DNA of 48,151 nucleotides from contig CAIRQX010000081.1 of assembly GCA_903880855.1 (NCBI GenBank), positions 1 to 48,151 of the forward strand. Direction: 5' to 3'. A program made the translations under genes and the position numbers. The notes under the pieces were generated by a model, which had not been told where the DNA came from, did no database searches, and saw only the letters and a program-made list of their open reading frames with translations. Of the stretch, positions 29,199 to 36,406 are shown piece by piece. Positions within the stretch are counted from its first letter, which is position 1, and the number at the start of each line of letters is the position of its first letter. This DNA is from an uncultured Burkholderiales bacterium (GTDB taxonomy: Bacteria; Pseudomonadota; Gammaproteobacteria; Burkholderiales; Burkholderiaceae_C).

Positions 29199-29516
29199 AT
29201 GCTGACTGTTATCGAATCACCTGTTTTCATCGAGTGGTCAGCAAAAGTTTGGAGTGCCGACGAGCGCTCAGAGTTTATTGACTGGATTTCTCAAAACGCA
29301 CTAGCAGGCGATGTCATACCCGGCACCGGCAGCTTACGAAAGGTTCGCTGGACTCGTCAAGGTGTGGGGAAAAGGGGCGGTTCCAGAGTGATTTACTTCA
29401 ATCGATTGACCAGTGGCGAAGTTGTACTTTTGATAGTTTATTCAAAGGCAAAGTTCGATAACTTAAGACCTGAATTCCTGTTGCAGTTAAGGGAGCGCTT
29501 TGATGAAAAAAAATAA
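29199..29516 (+). CDS. RelE/ParE-family toxin
   Basis: A 105-residue protein of the RelE/HigB-like type II toxin superfamily; members cleave mRNA on the ribosome. Features are the central LRKVRWTRQGVGKRGGSRVIYF segment of strands and basic residues, followed by LLIVYSKAKFDNL. It overlaps the downstream antitoxin by 14 bases, with the toxin first as in HigBA-type operons. It sits in AT-rich DNA at the left edge of the tRNA-Asp island. Toxicity is inferred from family. Confidence 0.85.
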   Translation: MLTVIESPVFIEWSAKVWSADERSEFIDWISQNALAGDVIPGTGSLRKVRWTRQGVGKRGGSRVIYFNRLTSGEVVLLIVYSKAKFDNLRPEFLLQLRERFDEKK

Positions 29517-29793
29517 GGGTCATACAGACAAAGAACTTGCTGAATTTGAGTCTGCACTTCTTCGCTCTATTGATCAAACATCGCGCGGCGAAGGTCGCGT
29601 TTCAACACCTGAACAAATTTTGGCGCGCCGTGTTGGACGACCCAAAGGCTCCGTAAAAGCCGATGCAAAAATTTCAACCACCATCAGGTTATCGCCAGAC
29701 GTTGTGAATGCATTTAGGTCTGCAGGAAGTGGATGGCAAACGCGCATCGATGCCGCTTTAAAAGATTGGCTACAAACTCATACGCCCGTTTGA
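29503..29793 (+). CDS. BrnA-type antitoxin
   Basis: A 96-residue antitoxin. The N-terminal half is charged and probably flexible (toxin wrapping). The second half, TTIRLSPDVVNAFRSAGSGWQTRIDAALKDWL, written here as two overlapping elements, is a ribbon-helix-helix-like DNA-binding region: strand TTIRLSPDVV, then helix WQTRIDAALKDWL. BrnA normally partners BrnT; pairing with a RelE-like toxin is the hybrid seen here. The ATG at 29503 has GGGAG upstream inside the toxin gene, so translation is coupled. A terminator hairpin follows 11 bases after the stop. Confidence 0.83.
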   Translation: MKKNKGHTDKELAEFESALLRSIDQTSRGEGRVSTPEQILARRVGRPKGSVKADAKISTTIRLSPDVVNAFRSAGSGWQTRIDAALKDWLQTHTPV

Positions 29794-29803
29794 AAATACA
29801 AAT

Positions 29804-29830
29804 AAAAAACGCCCCAAATGGGCGTTTTTT
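29804..29830 (+). terminator. Rho-independent terminator after the toxin-antitoxin operon
   Basis: An 11-bp stem (29804-29814 with 29820-29830) has a five-base loop and ends in six T residues. It works on the plus strand for the toxin-antitoxin genes, and its A run makes it usable on the other strand too. Its core closely matches the tRNA-Asp terminator near 36361, so it may once have terminated the tRNA operon before the island inserted. Confidence 0.85.
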
Positions 29831-29835
29831 CGAAC

Positions 29836-29852
29836 TAATGGCGGAGTGGACG
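29836..29852. repeat. Left attachment-site copy (tRNA-Asp 3' end)
   Basis: TAATGGCGGAGTGGACG is identical to 36390-36406, the 3' end of the tRNA-Asp gene with its CCA and three bases beyond. It diverges just after. No other tRNA sequence surrounds it, so this is the orphan copy left by integration. Confidence 0.85.
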
Positions 29853-29988
29853 TCTGCTATAAGATTATTTCAATCAATGCCATGTCATCTCATTTATCCA
29901 GTATCTATGCAGGTTACAAGAGAATAGTTGTTTCAAGTCATTTCACCTGATACCATCAGATATCACATTTAATGGTATGCAGGTTGGA

Positions 29989-30846
29989 ATGCCAAAAATA
30001 GCTAAACCCCTTAATGATATGCAAGTCAGACGAATCAGCCGTGTCGGTTGGCACGCTGTTGGTGGCGTTGCTGGACTTTTGTTGCAAGTGCGCAAACCCG
30101 CCAAAGAAGGCGCACAGATTCCTAGGTCATGGATTCTGAGGGTTAAGGTAGGCGATGAACGTCAGCCTATAGGGCTTGGCTCGTATCCACAGGTATCACT
30201 TGCAGAAGCACGTGAAATGGCAAAGAAATTGGTCATTGAAGCCAAGCAAGGCATAAACCTCAAAGCCAAGAAGCGTGCGCAACGGAGCGCACTGTTATCT
30301 GCGGCGTCCAAAAACAAGACGTTCAAGGAATGTGCAGAGGCCTACATAGAAGCCCACAGCAGTGACTACAGCAGCGATAAGCACCGCAAACAGTGGCCCA
30401 GCACCCTAACCGCCTACGCCTACCCGATCATTGGGAACATGATGGTCGCAGACATCACCATGCGCGATGTTCTGTCGGTCTTAAATCAAGAGACACATGT
30501 CACTGAAACTGAAAAAGGCAAGCTCTGGTATGTAAAGACCGAGACCGCCAAACGCCTACTGGGCAGAATCAAAACGGTGCTTGACTATGCAACAGTCAAT
30601 GAATACAGAATAGGCGCAAACCCAGCCCAGTGGACTGGCTATCTATCAACGCAACTGCCCGCACCCCAAAAGCTACAGAAAGTAGAGCACTACCCTGCGG
30701 TTCCTTACCAAATGATTGGGGACTTCACGTCCAAACTTCGTAAGAACGACAGTATTAGCGCCAAAGCAATAGAGTTCCTGATATTGACAGCAGTCCGCTC
30801 TGGTTCTGTCAATCATCCAAGGCAGCTAAGGAGAAAAGACAAGTAG
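29989..30846 (+). pseudogene. Truncated tyrosine integrase (P4/DUF4102 type)
   Basis: About 285 residues of a P4-type phage integrase. The N-terminal DUF4102 arm-binding domain (SWILRVKVGDERQPIGLG) and the core-binding SAM-like domain (ADITMRDVLSVLN) are intact. The catalytic domain stops just after its first Arg in ILTAVRSGS, then runs into 12 unrelated residues and a stop. The HxxR and Tyr motifs are absent here and in the other two frames downstream, so this is a deletion, not a single frameshift. An ATG at 29977 is an alternative start. TATGCAGGTT occurs at 29906-29915 and again at 29976-29985, possibly an arm-type site. Confidence 0.85.
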
Positions 30847-31163
30847 TTCGAGCTTTGATCAAAGGCTTGGCATAGTTGATCTAAATTAGTTACAGCTAAG
30901 TTTTAAGCCTGTCTTTATCTGAAGGCGGACATTAAATATCTACTGAATTGGGGGAATGGCATGGTTCTATTAAATGCCAGTCTAAATGTGCGTCAAATGT
31001 CATACCTTAGGTAGTCAGCATATTAATTAATAAGGGTTAATATTAACAGGTATAGATCACGGGCACTCCAAAAGAGTGGTTTATGGTTTTGTAATAATCT
31101 ATAAAATCTATAAAATCTATAAAATTAAGTGTTGAATTATTCAATATCAAATTAGGATTAATA
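30847..31163. other. AT-rich intergenic region before the lipoprotein gene
   Basis: No convincing gene lies in these 317 bases. They hold a short frame continuing past the broken integrase (about 30814-30873) that may be the 3' end of a lost gene. They also hold a 13-bp motif AATTGGGGGAATG at 30946-30958 that recurs after the lipoprotein gene, and a three-copy 9-bp tandem repeat at 31097-31123. The lipoprotein promoter must lie here, but I cannot place it. Confidence 0.5.
31097..31123. repeat. Tandem repeat, 3 x 9 bp (ATCTATAAA)
   Basis: Three perfect head-to-tail copies of ATCTATAAA lie 40 bases before the GTG start of the lipoprotein gene. Each copy contains a TATAAA element. Copy-number change could alter promoter spacing, but this is speculation. 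Confidence 0.7.
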
Positions 31164-32345
31164 GTGATTAAAAATACTCTTTATTTTTGTTTTTTGCTTG
31201 TGTTGGTTGGCTGCGGTGGAGGATCTAATTCGGATTCAAGCACTGCTAGCTCGTTAAGCATTTCAGGAGTTGTCGCAAAGGGCGCATTGATAGGGGCTGA
31301 TGTTCAGGCCTACCAAGTTGTTAATGGAAGTCTGGTTGCTTTAGGATCGCCAGTCAAAACAGATGCAAATGGAAGCTATTCTTTATCAGGTCTACCGTCA
31401 ACTACTAACCCTGTAGTGGTAAAGGTAACAGTTAATTCATCTACAACAATGCTCGATGAAACTTTAACACCAGGGGGCGACGGAAAATTTCCTTTAGCAA
31501 CTATTCCTCCTAAAGCTGGCACAGTCATGAGAACTGCAATTCAAAATCTGTTGTCAAACTCAGAGGTAAACATAACCCCTTTTACTGAAATGGCGGTAGC
31601 CGCAGCTGTTTCAACTGGACAAATATCAGCTTCAAGCCTCGCTGTCGGGCAAGACCAAATGGAACAACTTGTTGGATTTAACCCATTTATAGTTAAACCA
31701 ATTGTTAACGCTAACGACAGCAATTCAACTTCTCAGAAGACAATGATGGCTTATTTAGCTAGTGTTGCAAATAGCGCAAAAACTAAAGGTCCAACGTGTA
31801 GCGGAGACCCAAGCGGCGTTTCATGCGTACTTGCTGATCTCAATGACAAGGTCAAGGGGTCGCTTGATAGCTCTGGTAATTTTATTCCTGCAAATCCTAC
31901 GGGACTTCAAAAAGCAATTCAAGATGGTTTTACAGGACTTGTCTTGCCACTGGGATCGCCAATGGCAATTTTGAATTTAACAACTTTAAAAACGGCTGTA
32001 GCGTCGCCAACACAATCAGATCCAATTGCTAGCATGCAAAGGGCATCATTAGATTCATTCATAGATGTGATGCGAACAGGATTCAATAGCGCCGACACTT
32101 TGATAAATGATAGAGTTTCAGGAGCCAAAGGTAGGATTGATACATTATCTGCAAATACTGCTAGCGATGGATTATCGGCAGTAGGTCGATTACTTAAAGA
32201 TTGTCAGATAAATTCAACTGTAAGCAACATTGTTTGCCTGGTAATAGTTTTACAAAATCTGGAAGTTCATACAATTTTTCATATGTTGAAGGTATTTTTA
32301 CGTATTCAGGAGCAGTATCGGCTTCAGACAATTCAGGTAATGTAA
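31164..32345 (+). CDS. Large lipoprotein, N-terminal part (reading frame broken near 32240)
   Basis: A secreted lipoprotein of unknown function. A signal peptide ends in a lipobox LVGC with Cys17 as the lipid site, followed by GGGS/T-rich sequence. Residues of about 30-100 (ISGVVAKGALIGADVQAYQV to the SYSLSGLP region) look like a carboxypeptidase-regulatory-like beta domain; an alpha-rich middle follows. The last 35 residues or so are probably out of frame: plausible protein continues in another frame from about 32240. The start is GTG at 31164 with AGGA at 31153-31156. A homologous single protein of about 650 residues is expected. Confidence 0.7.
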   Translation: MIKNTLYFCFLLVLVGCGGGSNSDSSTASSLSISGVVAKGALIGADVQAYQVVNGSLVALGSPVKTDANGSYSLSGLPSTTNPVVVKVTVNSSTTMLDETLTPGGDGKFPLATIPPKAGTVMRTAIQNLLSNSEVNITPFTEMAVAAAVSTGQISASSLAVGQDQMEQLVGFNPFIVKPIVNANDSNSTSQKTMMAYLASVANSAKTKGPTCSGDPSGVSCVLADLNDKVKGSLDSSGNFIPANPTGLQKAIQDGFTGLVLPLGSPMAILNLTTLKTAVASPTQSDPIASMQRASLDSFIDVMRTGFNSADTLINDRVSGAKGRIDTLSANTASDGLSAVGRLLKDCQINSTVSNIVCLVIVLQNLEVHTIFHMLKVFLRIQEQYRLQTIQVM

Positions 32346-33139
32346 GCATGTTGCTTAGCGCCACAAAAAAAATCACTTCAAGCTCACAAAAAGTATCAGA
32401 GTTCAATCTTTCTATTAGTGGACAAGGATTGGTTGAGGCTTCTACCGCAGCCAACATAAAAATAGATAAACTAACTGCAAAAGCATACGACTCGGCAACA
32501 CCGACACAATACGCAACTATTGATTTGAGCGGGCTAACATTAACTGTATCAAAAGCCGACAATAAACAGATAATTTCTGCGCCAATTGTGATATCAGATT
32601 ACGCAGGGGATTCATTTGCTGGAAATTTCAGTGTAACGGTATACGATTTAACAGCGACAAGCGGATACAAGGCGATTACACAAGTAGGATTAAGTTTGAC
32701 AGTAAAGGCCGCGAATTCATCCGTAATAGGATTGACAATAGACGTGAATCAAGCCAAAACATACAATATGAACTTAGCTCAATCTTCATCAAATAACCCT
32801 CAGCTAGTTACTAGTATCTCTGCAACACTTGCAGACAATGTAGCGGTCAAAATTACTGGTGATGAAACGACTTGGGGTAAAAATATTATCGGGGCGCGCA
32901 TCACGTCAAATGGAAATTGGCTTCAATTTGACGCTACGGAAAGTCTAGATAGCAATAGTAGTAAATACGTTTTACCAGATGCTGGGGTGGTCAAGCTAAC
33001 TAGCTCTGGAGCCTATTCAGCTACATTGAAAAAAACTAAGGGTAGTATTACTGGAGATTTATTGAACGGTACAACTAAGATAGGATCGATCTCTAATGGG
33101 ATTTTGTCAGTGAATGGCCGAGAAGTCTCACTCAAGTAA
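32201..33139 (+). CDS. Large lipoprotein, C-terminal part (frameshifted continuation)
   Basis: An open frame of 312 codons overlapping the end of the preceding gene by 145 bases in a different frame. It is rich in Ser, Thr, Asn and Ala with alternating hydrophobic residues (SVTVYDLTATSGYK, QVGLSLTVKAA), as in exported beta-sheet proteins, but it has no signal peptide or ribosome site. The only early start is a TTG. The simplest reading is that it is the second half of the lipoprotein, cut off by a one-base change near 32230-32250. It could instead be a sequencing error. No family was recognised. Confidence 0.6.
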   Translation: MSDKFNCKQHCLPGNSFTKSGSSYNFSYVEGIFTYSGAVSASDNSGNVSMLLSATKKITSSSQKVSEFNLSISGQGLVEASTAANIKIDKLTAKAYDSATPTQYATIDLSGLTLTVSKADNKQIISAPIVISDYAGDSFAGNFSVTVYDLTATSGYKAITQVGLSLTVKAANSSVIGLTIDVNQAKTYNMNLAQSSSNNPQLVTSISATLADNVAVKITGDETTWGKNIIGARITSNGNWLQFDATESLDSNSSKYVLPDAGVVKLTSSGAYSATLKKTKGSITGDLLNGTTKIGSISNGILSVNGREVSLK

Positions 33140-33402
33140 TGCTTGAAAATTATAGACGTTAGTAAATTGGGGGAATGCCATATAATTAAGAGTTGCTTTT
33201 TATAAAAATTTTTGCATAATAATTAAACCACCATTAATTAGTTAAGAAATAGTGGGCATTTCTTATTTATGTTATTTCCTTATTCGATAATACTTTCAAA
33301 AAGCTATATCTTATATAAAGATTTATTACAAGTAGGAACTAAGATAGTAGTTTTTAAAAATAGAATTATTAAAATTAATCAGCGATATCTACTGTCAAAA
33401 CA
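33140..33402. other. AT-rich intergenic region between island genes
   Basis: No gene is visible. A second copy of AATTGGGGGAATG lies at 33165-33177. An A/T-rich hairpin pairs 33244-33250 with 33258-33264 and is followed by a T-rich stretch; it might end transcription of the lipoprotein gene, but the stem is weak. Confidence 0.4.
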
Positions 33403-34491
33403 ATGAAAGATAGTGAATTTATAAAATTATTTTTGGGTAGTTATTGTGTTTTAAGTTTGCTATTTCCATTACACGCAACTTGTCAAGAAATATATTATGA
33501 ATCAACCTCAGGAATAAATCGCGGCTTGCTATCTGAATCATATTGGCGAAGCCGTTCACTTCAAGGGTCTTCTGCCAATGTGCTTGGTTATTCAGATATC
33601 AAGCTGGGCGCTACAGCAAAGATTGGCAACATAGAATTTGTTGTCGAACGTGAAGAAGTAGCAATATTATCTTCAAATGAAAATTCTTTATTTGCGGCTG
33701 TAACCTCAAAACAAGCTTTCAATAATTCGAGTACAGGTATATATCCACTTACCGCAAAAGTTAATTCATATGAATATGATGCACTCGGAATAATGTTGCG
33801 AAACTCAACAGAAAGTAATGATATCAACTTGGTGTTGATTCCAAAGTTGCTTAGCTTAAATTCATTCAAGGCGGGTACAGGTTTTGGTCAATTAGAAGTT
33901 GGGACGACTAGTCAACGATTGACAGGAAGCTTGAGCCGGCAAGGACTTTCATCTTACGGGTTTCTAACAAATCCGAATAACTTGCAAATTGGAACTGGTG
34001 GAACTTTGGATGCAAAATTAAGCTATGAATTAAAGCAAAATAAATTCGAAATTGCAATCCAAAATCTTATGTCAAAAATTCCTGTGAATGGATATTTCAA
34101 TAGTGATAGAAGTTATCAAGTTACCACACAAAATGGAGGGCTAATTTTCAGTACGGTTCCATCCCTAACTGGAAATTATGGGCAATTAAACAAGTCTTTG
34201 AAGCTTCCGAAAATCTTGAAGACTAGTTGGACATCACAACCAGCTCAATCTAATTGGGCTGAAAAGCTAGGAGTGATTAGCTTTGAAGATGGGAAAATTA
34301 TATGGGGTGAAGTGGATTACAAATATGGGAATAGCAGTATTCAAGTCAAGACATATGAACTACAAAATATTTTCTTAACGTTAGTAATGAACAATTTAAT
34401 TTTAAATAATTTAAGCTTAGAGGTAACAGTTGGATCTGCTTTTCATGCCAAGAATCAATTATTAATAACAGGATTACACTACTCCTTTTAG
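33403..34491 (+). CDS. Orphan exported protein, outer-membrane-like
   Basis: A 362-residue protein that I do not recognise. A hydrophobic N-terminal segment (about residues 8-27) and the ATCQE sequence suggest a signal peptide cut near residue 27. The mature part has alternating polar and hydrophobic residues, many Ser, Asn, Gly and Tyr, and ends in HYSF. A terminal Phe is typical of outer-membrane barrels. It may be surface exposed or an outer-membrane protein; function is unknown. It follows the split lipoprotein in the same direction within the island and shares its AT-rich composition. No ribosome site of usual strength is seen. Confidence 0.65.
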   Translation: MKDSEFIKLFLGSYCVLSLLFPLHATCQEIYYESTSGINRGLLSESYWRSRSLQGSSANVLGYSDIKLGATAKIGNIEFVVEREEVAILSSNENSLFAAVTSKQAFNNSSTGIYPLTAKVNSYEYDALGIMLRNSTESNDINLVLIPKLLSLNSFKAGTGFGQLEVGTTSQRLTGSLSRQGLSSYGFLTNPNNLQIGTGGTLDAKLSYELKQNKFEIAIQNLMSKIPVNGYFNSDRSYQVTTQNGGLIFSTVPSLTGNYGQLNKSLKLPKILKTSWTSQPAQSNWAEKLGVISFEDGKIIWGEVDYKYGNSSIQVKTYELQNIFLTLVMNNLILNNLSLEVTVGSAFHAKNQLLITGLHYSF

Positions 34492-34656
34492 GTTCCTTAA
34501 TCTGTCCGACGTCAGCGTGTTTGAGACACAAAGAGTGCACATGCCTGCGGTATGGAGCTATTCCTAAAACAGCGGGGTACGGTGGGGGGGTAGGCTTAGG
34601 ATGGTTTTGGAGGGTTGCCCGACTAAAGCATGCACCTCGAACTTGAATCCGCTAGG

Positions 34657-34869
34657 TTATTTGCCAGACTTCAAAGCGTTTAATTTTTCTTTGGCGTCTG
34701 CAGTCTCTAATTTAATCAGCCTTTGGTACTCCATTAGAGCTTCGTGGTGGGTTGCAAAATTTTCTATTAAAACGAATTCGTTTTTTTCTAATTTAGAAAA
34801 TTCTTCATAGGAAGCCACCTTGGTTCTGCCGTGCCATTCAATCAAATACCATGTATTTTCAAAGTTCAT
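34657..34869 (-). CDS. Small hypothetical protein
   Basis: A 70-residue cytosolic protein without recognised family. It starts MNFENTWYLIEWHGRTK and ends with a charged helix (EALMEYQRLIKLETADAKEK). The pattern of a short beta element and then helices, and a GGAG-type ribosome site before the ATG, make it a credible gene. It lies 19 bases after the DapA-family gene on the same strand and could be its operon partner. Confidence 0.5.
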   Translation of the reverse strand: MNFENTWYLIEWHGRTKVASYEEFSKLEKNEFVLIENFATHHEALMEYQRLIKLETADAKEKLNALKSGK

Positions 34870-34888
34870 TCCCTTGCTCCTTCCGGTT

Positions 34889-35824
34889 TTACTCGTTTGC
34901 TGCGAGATTAAAAGATTTGAAATTTTTTATAAGAGACTCTTTTGCATCGTTACCTAATTTCCCCTGAGGCGGTCTGACAAGCTCCCATTCAGACTGCCGA
35001 TAGTGCTGGGATAGCAATAACTTCATAGCGGCAATAGTGGGGTAGTTTGTCATTATTTTTTGTAGTTCACTAATCCGTTCATCTGATTGTCGAATTTTCA
35101 TGCCTGCAATTTTTATTGCTTGCGATACGCCTTGATTTTCTAAAACATGCTTTAAGACATTTGGTATCAAGTTGGCCATTACAGAAATTACAGTATTGGG
35201 CCTAAGGATTTGTATGTTTGCCTCATGAGTCGGAATGACAAGTACTTGACCAGCAAATGATTTAACCAAATCCATCGTATGGTTAACGTGCATATCTTGG
35301 TCAACAATGCCGGAGAAAATTTCAGAGTGACTTCTATACAACTCTGCCAATGAGGCCTCTGGAGCATCGGCGGCACCTCCTAGTTGGTGAATGTAAAGCT
35401 GCCAATCTGCCAAGCCAACTCTTTTCAAAAGATGTTCAAAGTAGTCGGCAATAGACTCGTTAACTAAAGGTTGATAGTAGAGAGGCGGTGTAACTAGAAA
35501 GCGCTTGACGCCTTTTTCATATGCTTTATTTATCAGTGTTATCGCATCAACAATGGCTGATGTATTTACGCCTATGCAAATATTGCTAGGTTCAACGCCT
35601 TCAGAAATTACACGCTGAAGTGCTGACAATTTTTCATTGTTAGTGAAAGATGCCCCTTCACCCCCATAGCCAAATAGAACAAATCTTTCAAAACCTTTAG
35701 CGCTCAGATTTCTGAGATGAGCCAATAACCGTTTTTCGTCAATATTAAAGTCTTGTTGGAGGGGATTGAGGATATCTATCCATACGCCACAAAGTTTGCT
35801 GTTGGAAACGGATACGTTTTCCAT
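34889..35824 (-). CDS. Dihydrodipicolinate synthase-family protein lacking the Schiff-base lysine
   Basis: A 311-residue protein with the DapA/NAL TIM-barrel layout. GYGGEG at residues 52-57 matches the GTTGE loop, VTPPLYYQP at 111-119 the TPYY region, and LYIHQ has the conserved Tyr145. At the place of the catalytic lysine (G-I-K-D/E in the family) it reads GIVDQD, with Val174. The normal aldolase mechanism is therefore unlikely; it may do other chemistry or bind a keto acid. I chose the ATG at 35824 because a G-rich ribosome site precedes it. It lies in the island and reads toward the small hypothetical gene. Confidence 0.8.
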   Translation of the reverse strand: MENVSVSNSKLCGVWIDILNPLQQDFNIDEKRLLAHLRNLSAKGFERFVLFGYGGEGASFTNNEKLSALQRVISEGVEPSNICIGVNTSAIVDAITLINKAYEKGVKRFLVTPPLYYQPLVNESIADYFEHLLKRVGLADWQLYIHQLGGAADAPEASLAELYRSHSEIFSGIVDQDMHVNHTMDLVKSFAGQVLVIPTHEANIQILRPNTVISVMANLIPNVLKHVLENQGVSQAIKIAGMKIRQSDERISELQKIMTNYPTIAAMKLLLSQHYRQSEWELVRPPQGKLGNDAKESLIKNFKSFNLAANE

Positions 35825-36130
35825 AAGGAATCCCCCCAGTTTATTAATCAACAAAGTTAATCAAGGTTTGCCATAAAGGGCTAAAAAAATTCAAGCCTAG
35901 ATGTGCTGCTCAGGCTAGCGAATCAACCTTGACATTACTCTTGATCGCCATTACAGGCTTACAAGCCCCTTTAAATCCCAGAATCTTTTAGGTGTGAGAG
36001 TTAAGGGTATTCTTAACAATCATCAAAGACATGATACCCCCTGTGTGTCAAATACCGAATAAGATTTCTGGATTTTTAGCACCAAAACGATCAAATCAAT
36101 ACCGCCTTTGGACATTTTAGAAAACCATCA

Positions 36131-36156
36131 AACAAGAAAGCCACCCAAAGGTGGCT
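36131..36156 (-). terminator. Rho-independent terminator, minus strand
   Basis: AGCCACC (36139-36145) pairs with GGTGGCT (36150-36156) around a CAAA loop. On the minus strand the stem is followed by a U-rich CTTTCTTGTTTG. It lies just downstream, in the minus direction, of a tRNA 3'-end-like sequence ending in CCA, which suggests a relic RNA gene. Confidence 0.6.
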
Positions 36157-36277
36157 AAGTCGCAGATTTATATGGTTAGCCATGCAAGTTTCGAACTCAC
36201 CGCCCACATACTGTGCGAAAACAGGGAGGACTTTATTGTTCGATGCAGTAATCCATAGAACGCAGATGATATGAATA

Positions 36278-36306
36278 TTAAGGTTAAGGTTAAGGTTAAG
36301 GTTAAG
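36278..36306. repeat. Tandem repeat TTAAGG, 4.8 copies
   Basis: Four perfect TTAAGG units and a fifth cut short (29 bases) lie about 85 bases inside the right attachment repeat. No gene overlaps it. Confidence 0.9.
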
Positions 36307-36350
36307 ACAAATTTTCAGTGATTTTTCTTTGGTATGTTTTATGGTATGTT

Positions 36351-36378
36351 AAAAACAAAAACGCCCCGAATGGGGCGT
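36351..36378 (-). terminator. Terminator of the gltX-tRNA operon
   Basis: ACGCCCC (36361-36367) and GGGGCGT (36372-36378) form a seven-bp GC-rich stem with a four-base loop. On the minus strand a TTTTGTTTTT tract follows. It lies 15 bases beyond the CCA end of tRNA-Asp and is the expected stop for leftward transcription. Confidence 0.85.
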
Positions 36379-36389
36379 CTTTACTACAT

Positions 36390-36406
36390 TAATGGCGGAG
36401 TGGACG
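36390..36406. repeat. Right attachment-site copy within tRNA-Asp
   Basis: This 17-base copy is identical to 29836-29852. It covers the CCA end and acceptor strand of the intact tRNA-Asp gene plus three bases outside. Integration here rebuilt a functional tRNA. Confidence 0.85.

Larger units (their letters stand above)
35825..36392. other. Non-coding right end of the island
   Basis: About 570 bases without a convincing gene. In order they hold the promoter region of the DapA-family gene, a small GTTAAG/CTTAAC inverted repeat near 36000, a minus-strand terminator at 36131-36156, a T-arm-like remnant at about 36175-36210, the TTAAGG tandem array at 36278-36306 and the tRNA operon terminator at 36351-36378. 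Confidence 0.5.
29836..36406. mobile_element. Integrated element at tRNA-Asp (immobilised mini genomic island)
   Basis: About 6.55 kb between 17-bp direct repeats that copy the tRNA-Asp 3' end. It contains a truncated tyrosine integrase 125 bases inside the left repeat, a split lipoprotein gene, an orphan secreted protein, a small hypothetical gene and a DapA-family gene. Its base composition is clearly more AT-rich than the flanks. Boundaries come from the repeats; the rest is inference. With the integrase catalytic domain missing, the element cannot excise by itself. Confidence 0.75.

Noticed and set aside
31097..31123. Possible CRISPR array
   Set aside because: The 9-bp units have no spacers and no cas genes are nearby; it is a simple tandem repeat. 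No CRISPR array was seen in the window.
32201..32240. TTG start of an independent gene after the lipoprotein
   Set aside because: There is no ribosome site or signal peptide, and the sequence reads better as continuation of the upstream protein after a frame change.
36175..36260. A complete additional tRNA gene
   Set aside because: Only a T-arm-like 3' end is present; no matching acceptor 5' strand, D arm or anticodon arm could be laid out.
29836..36406. Prophage
   Set aside because: Apart from the integrase remnant there are no phage structural, lysis or replication genes.
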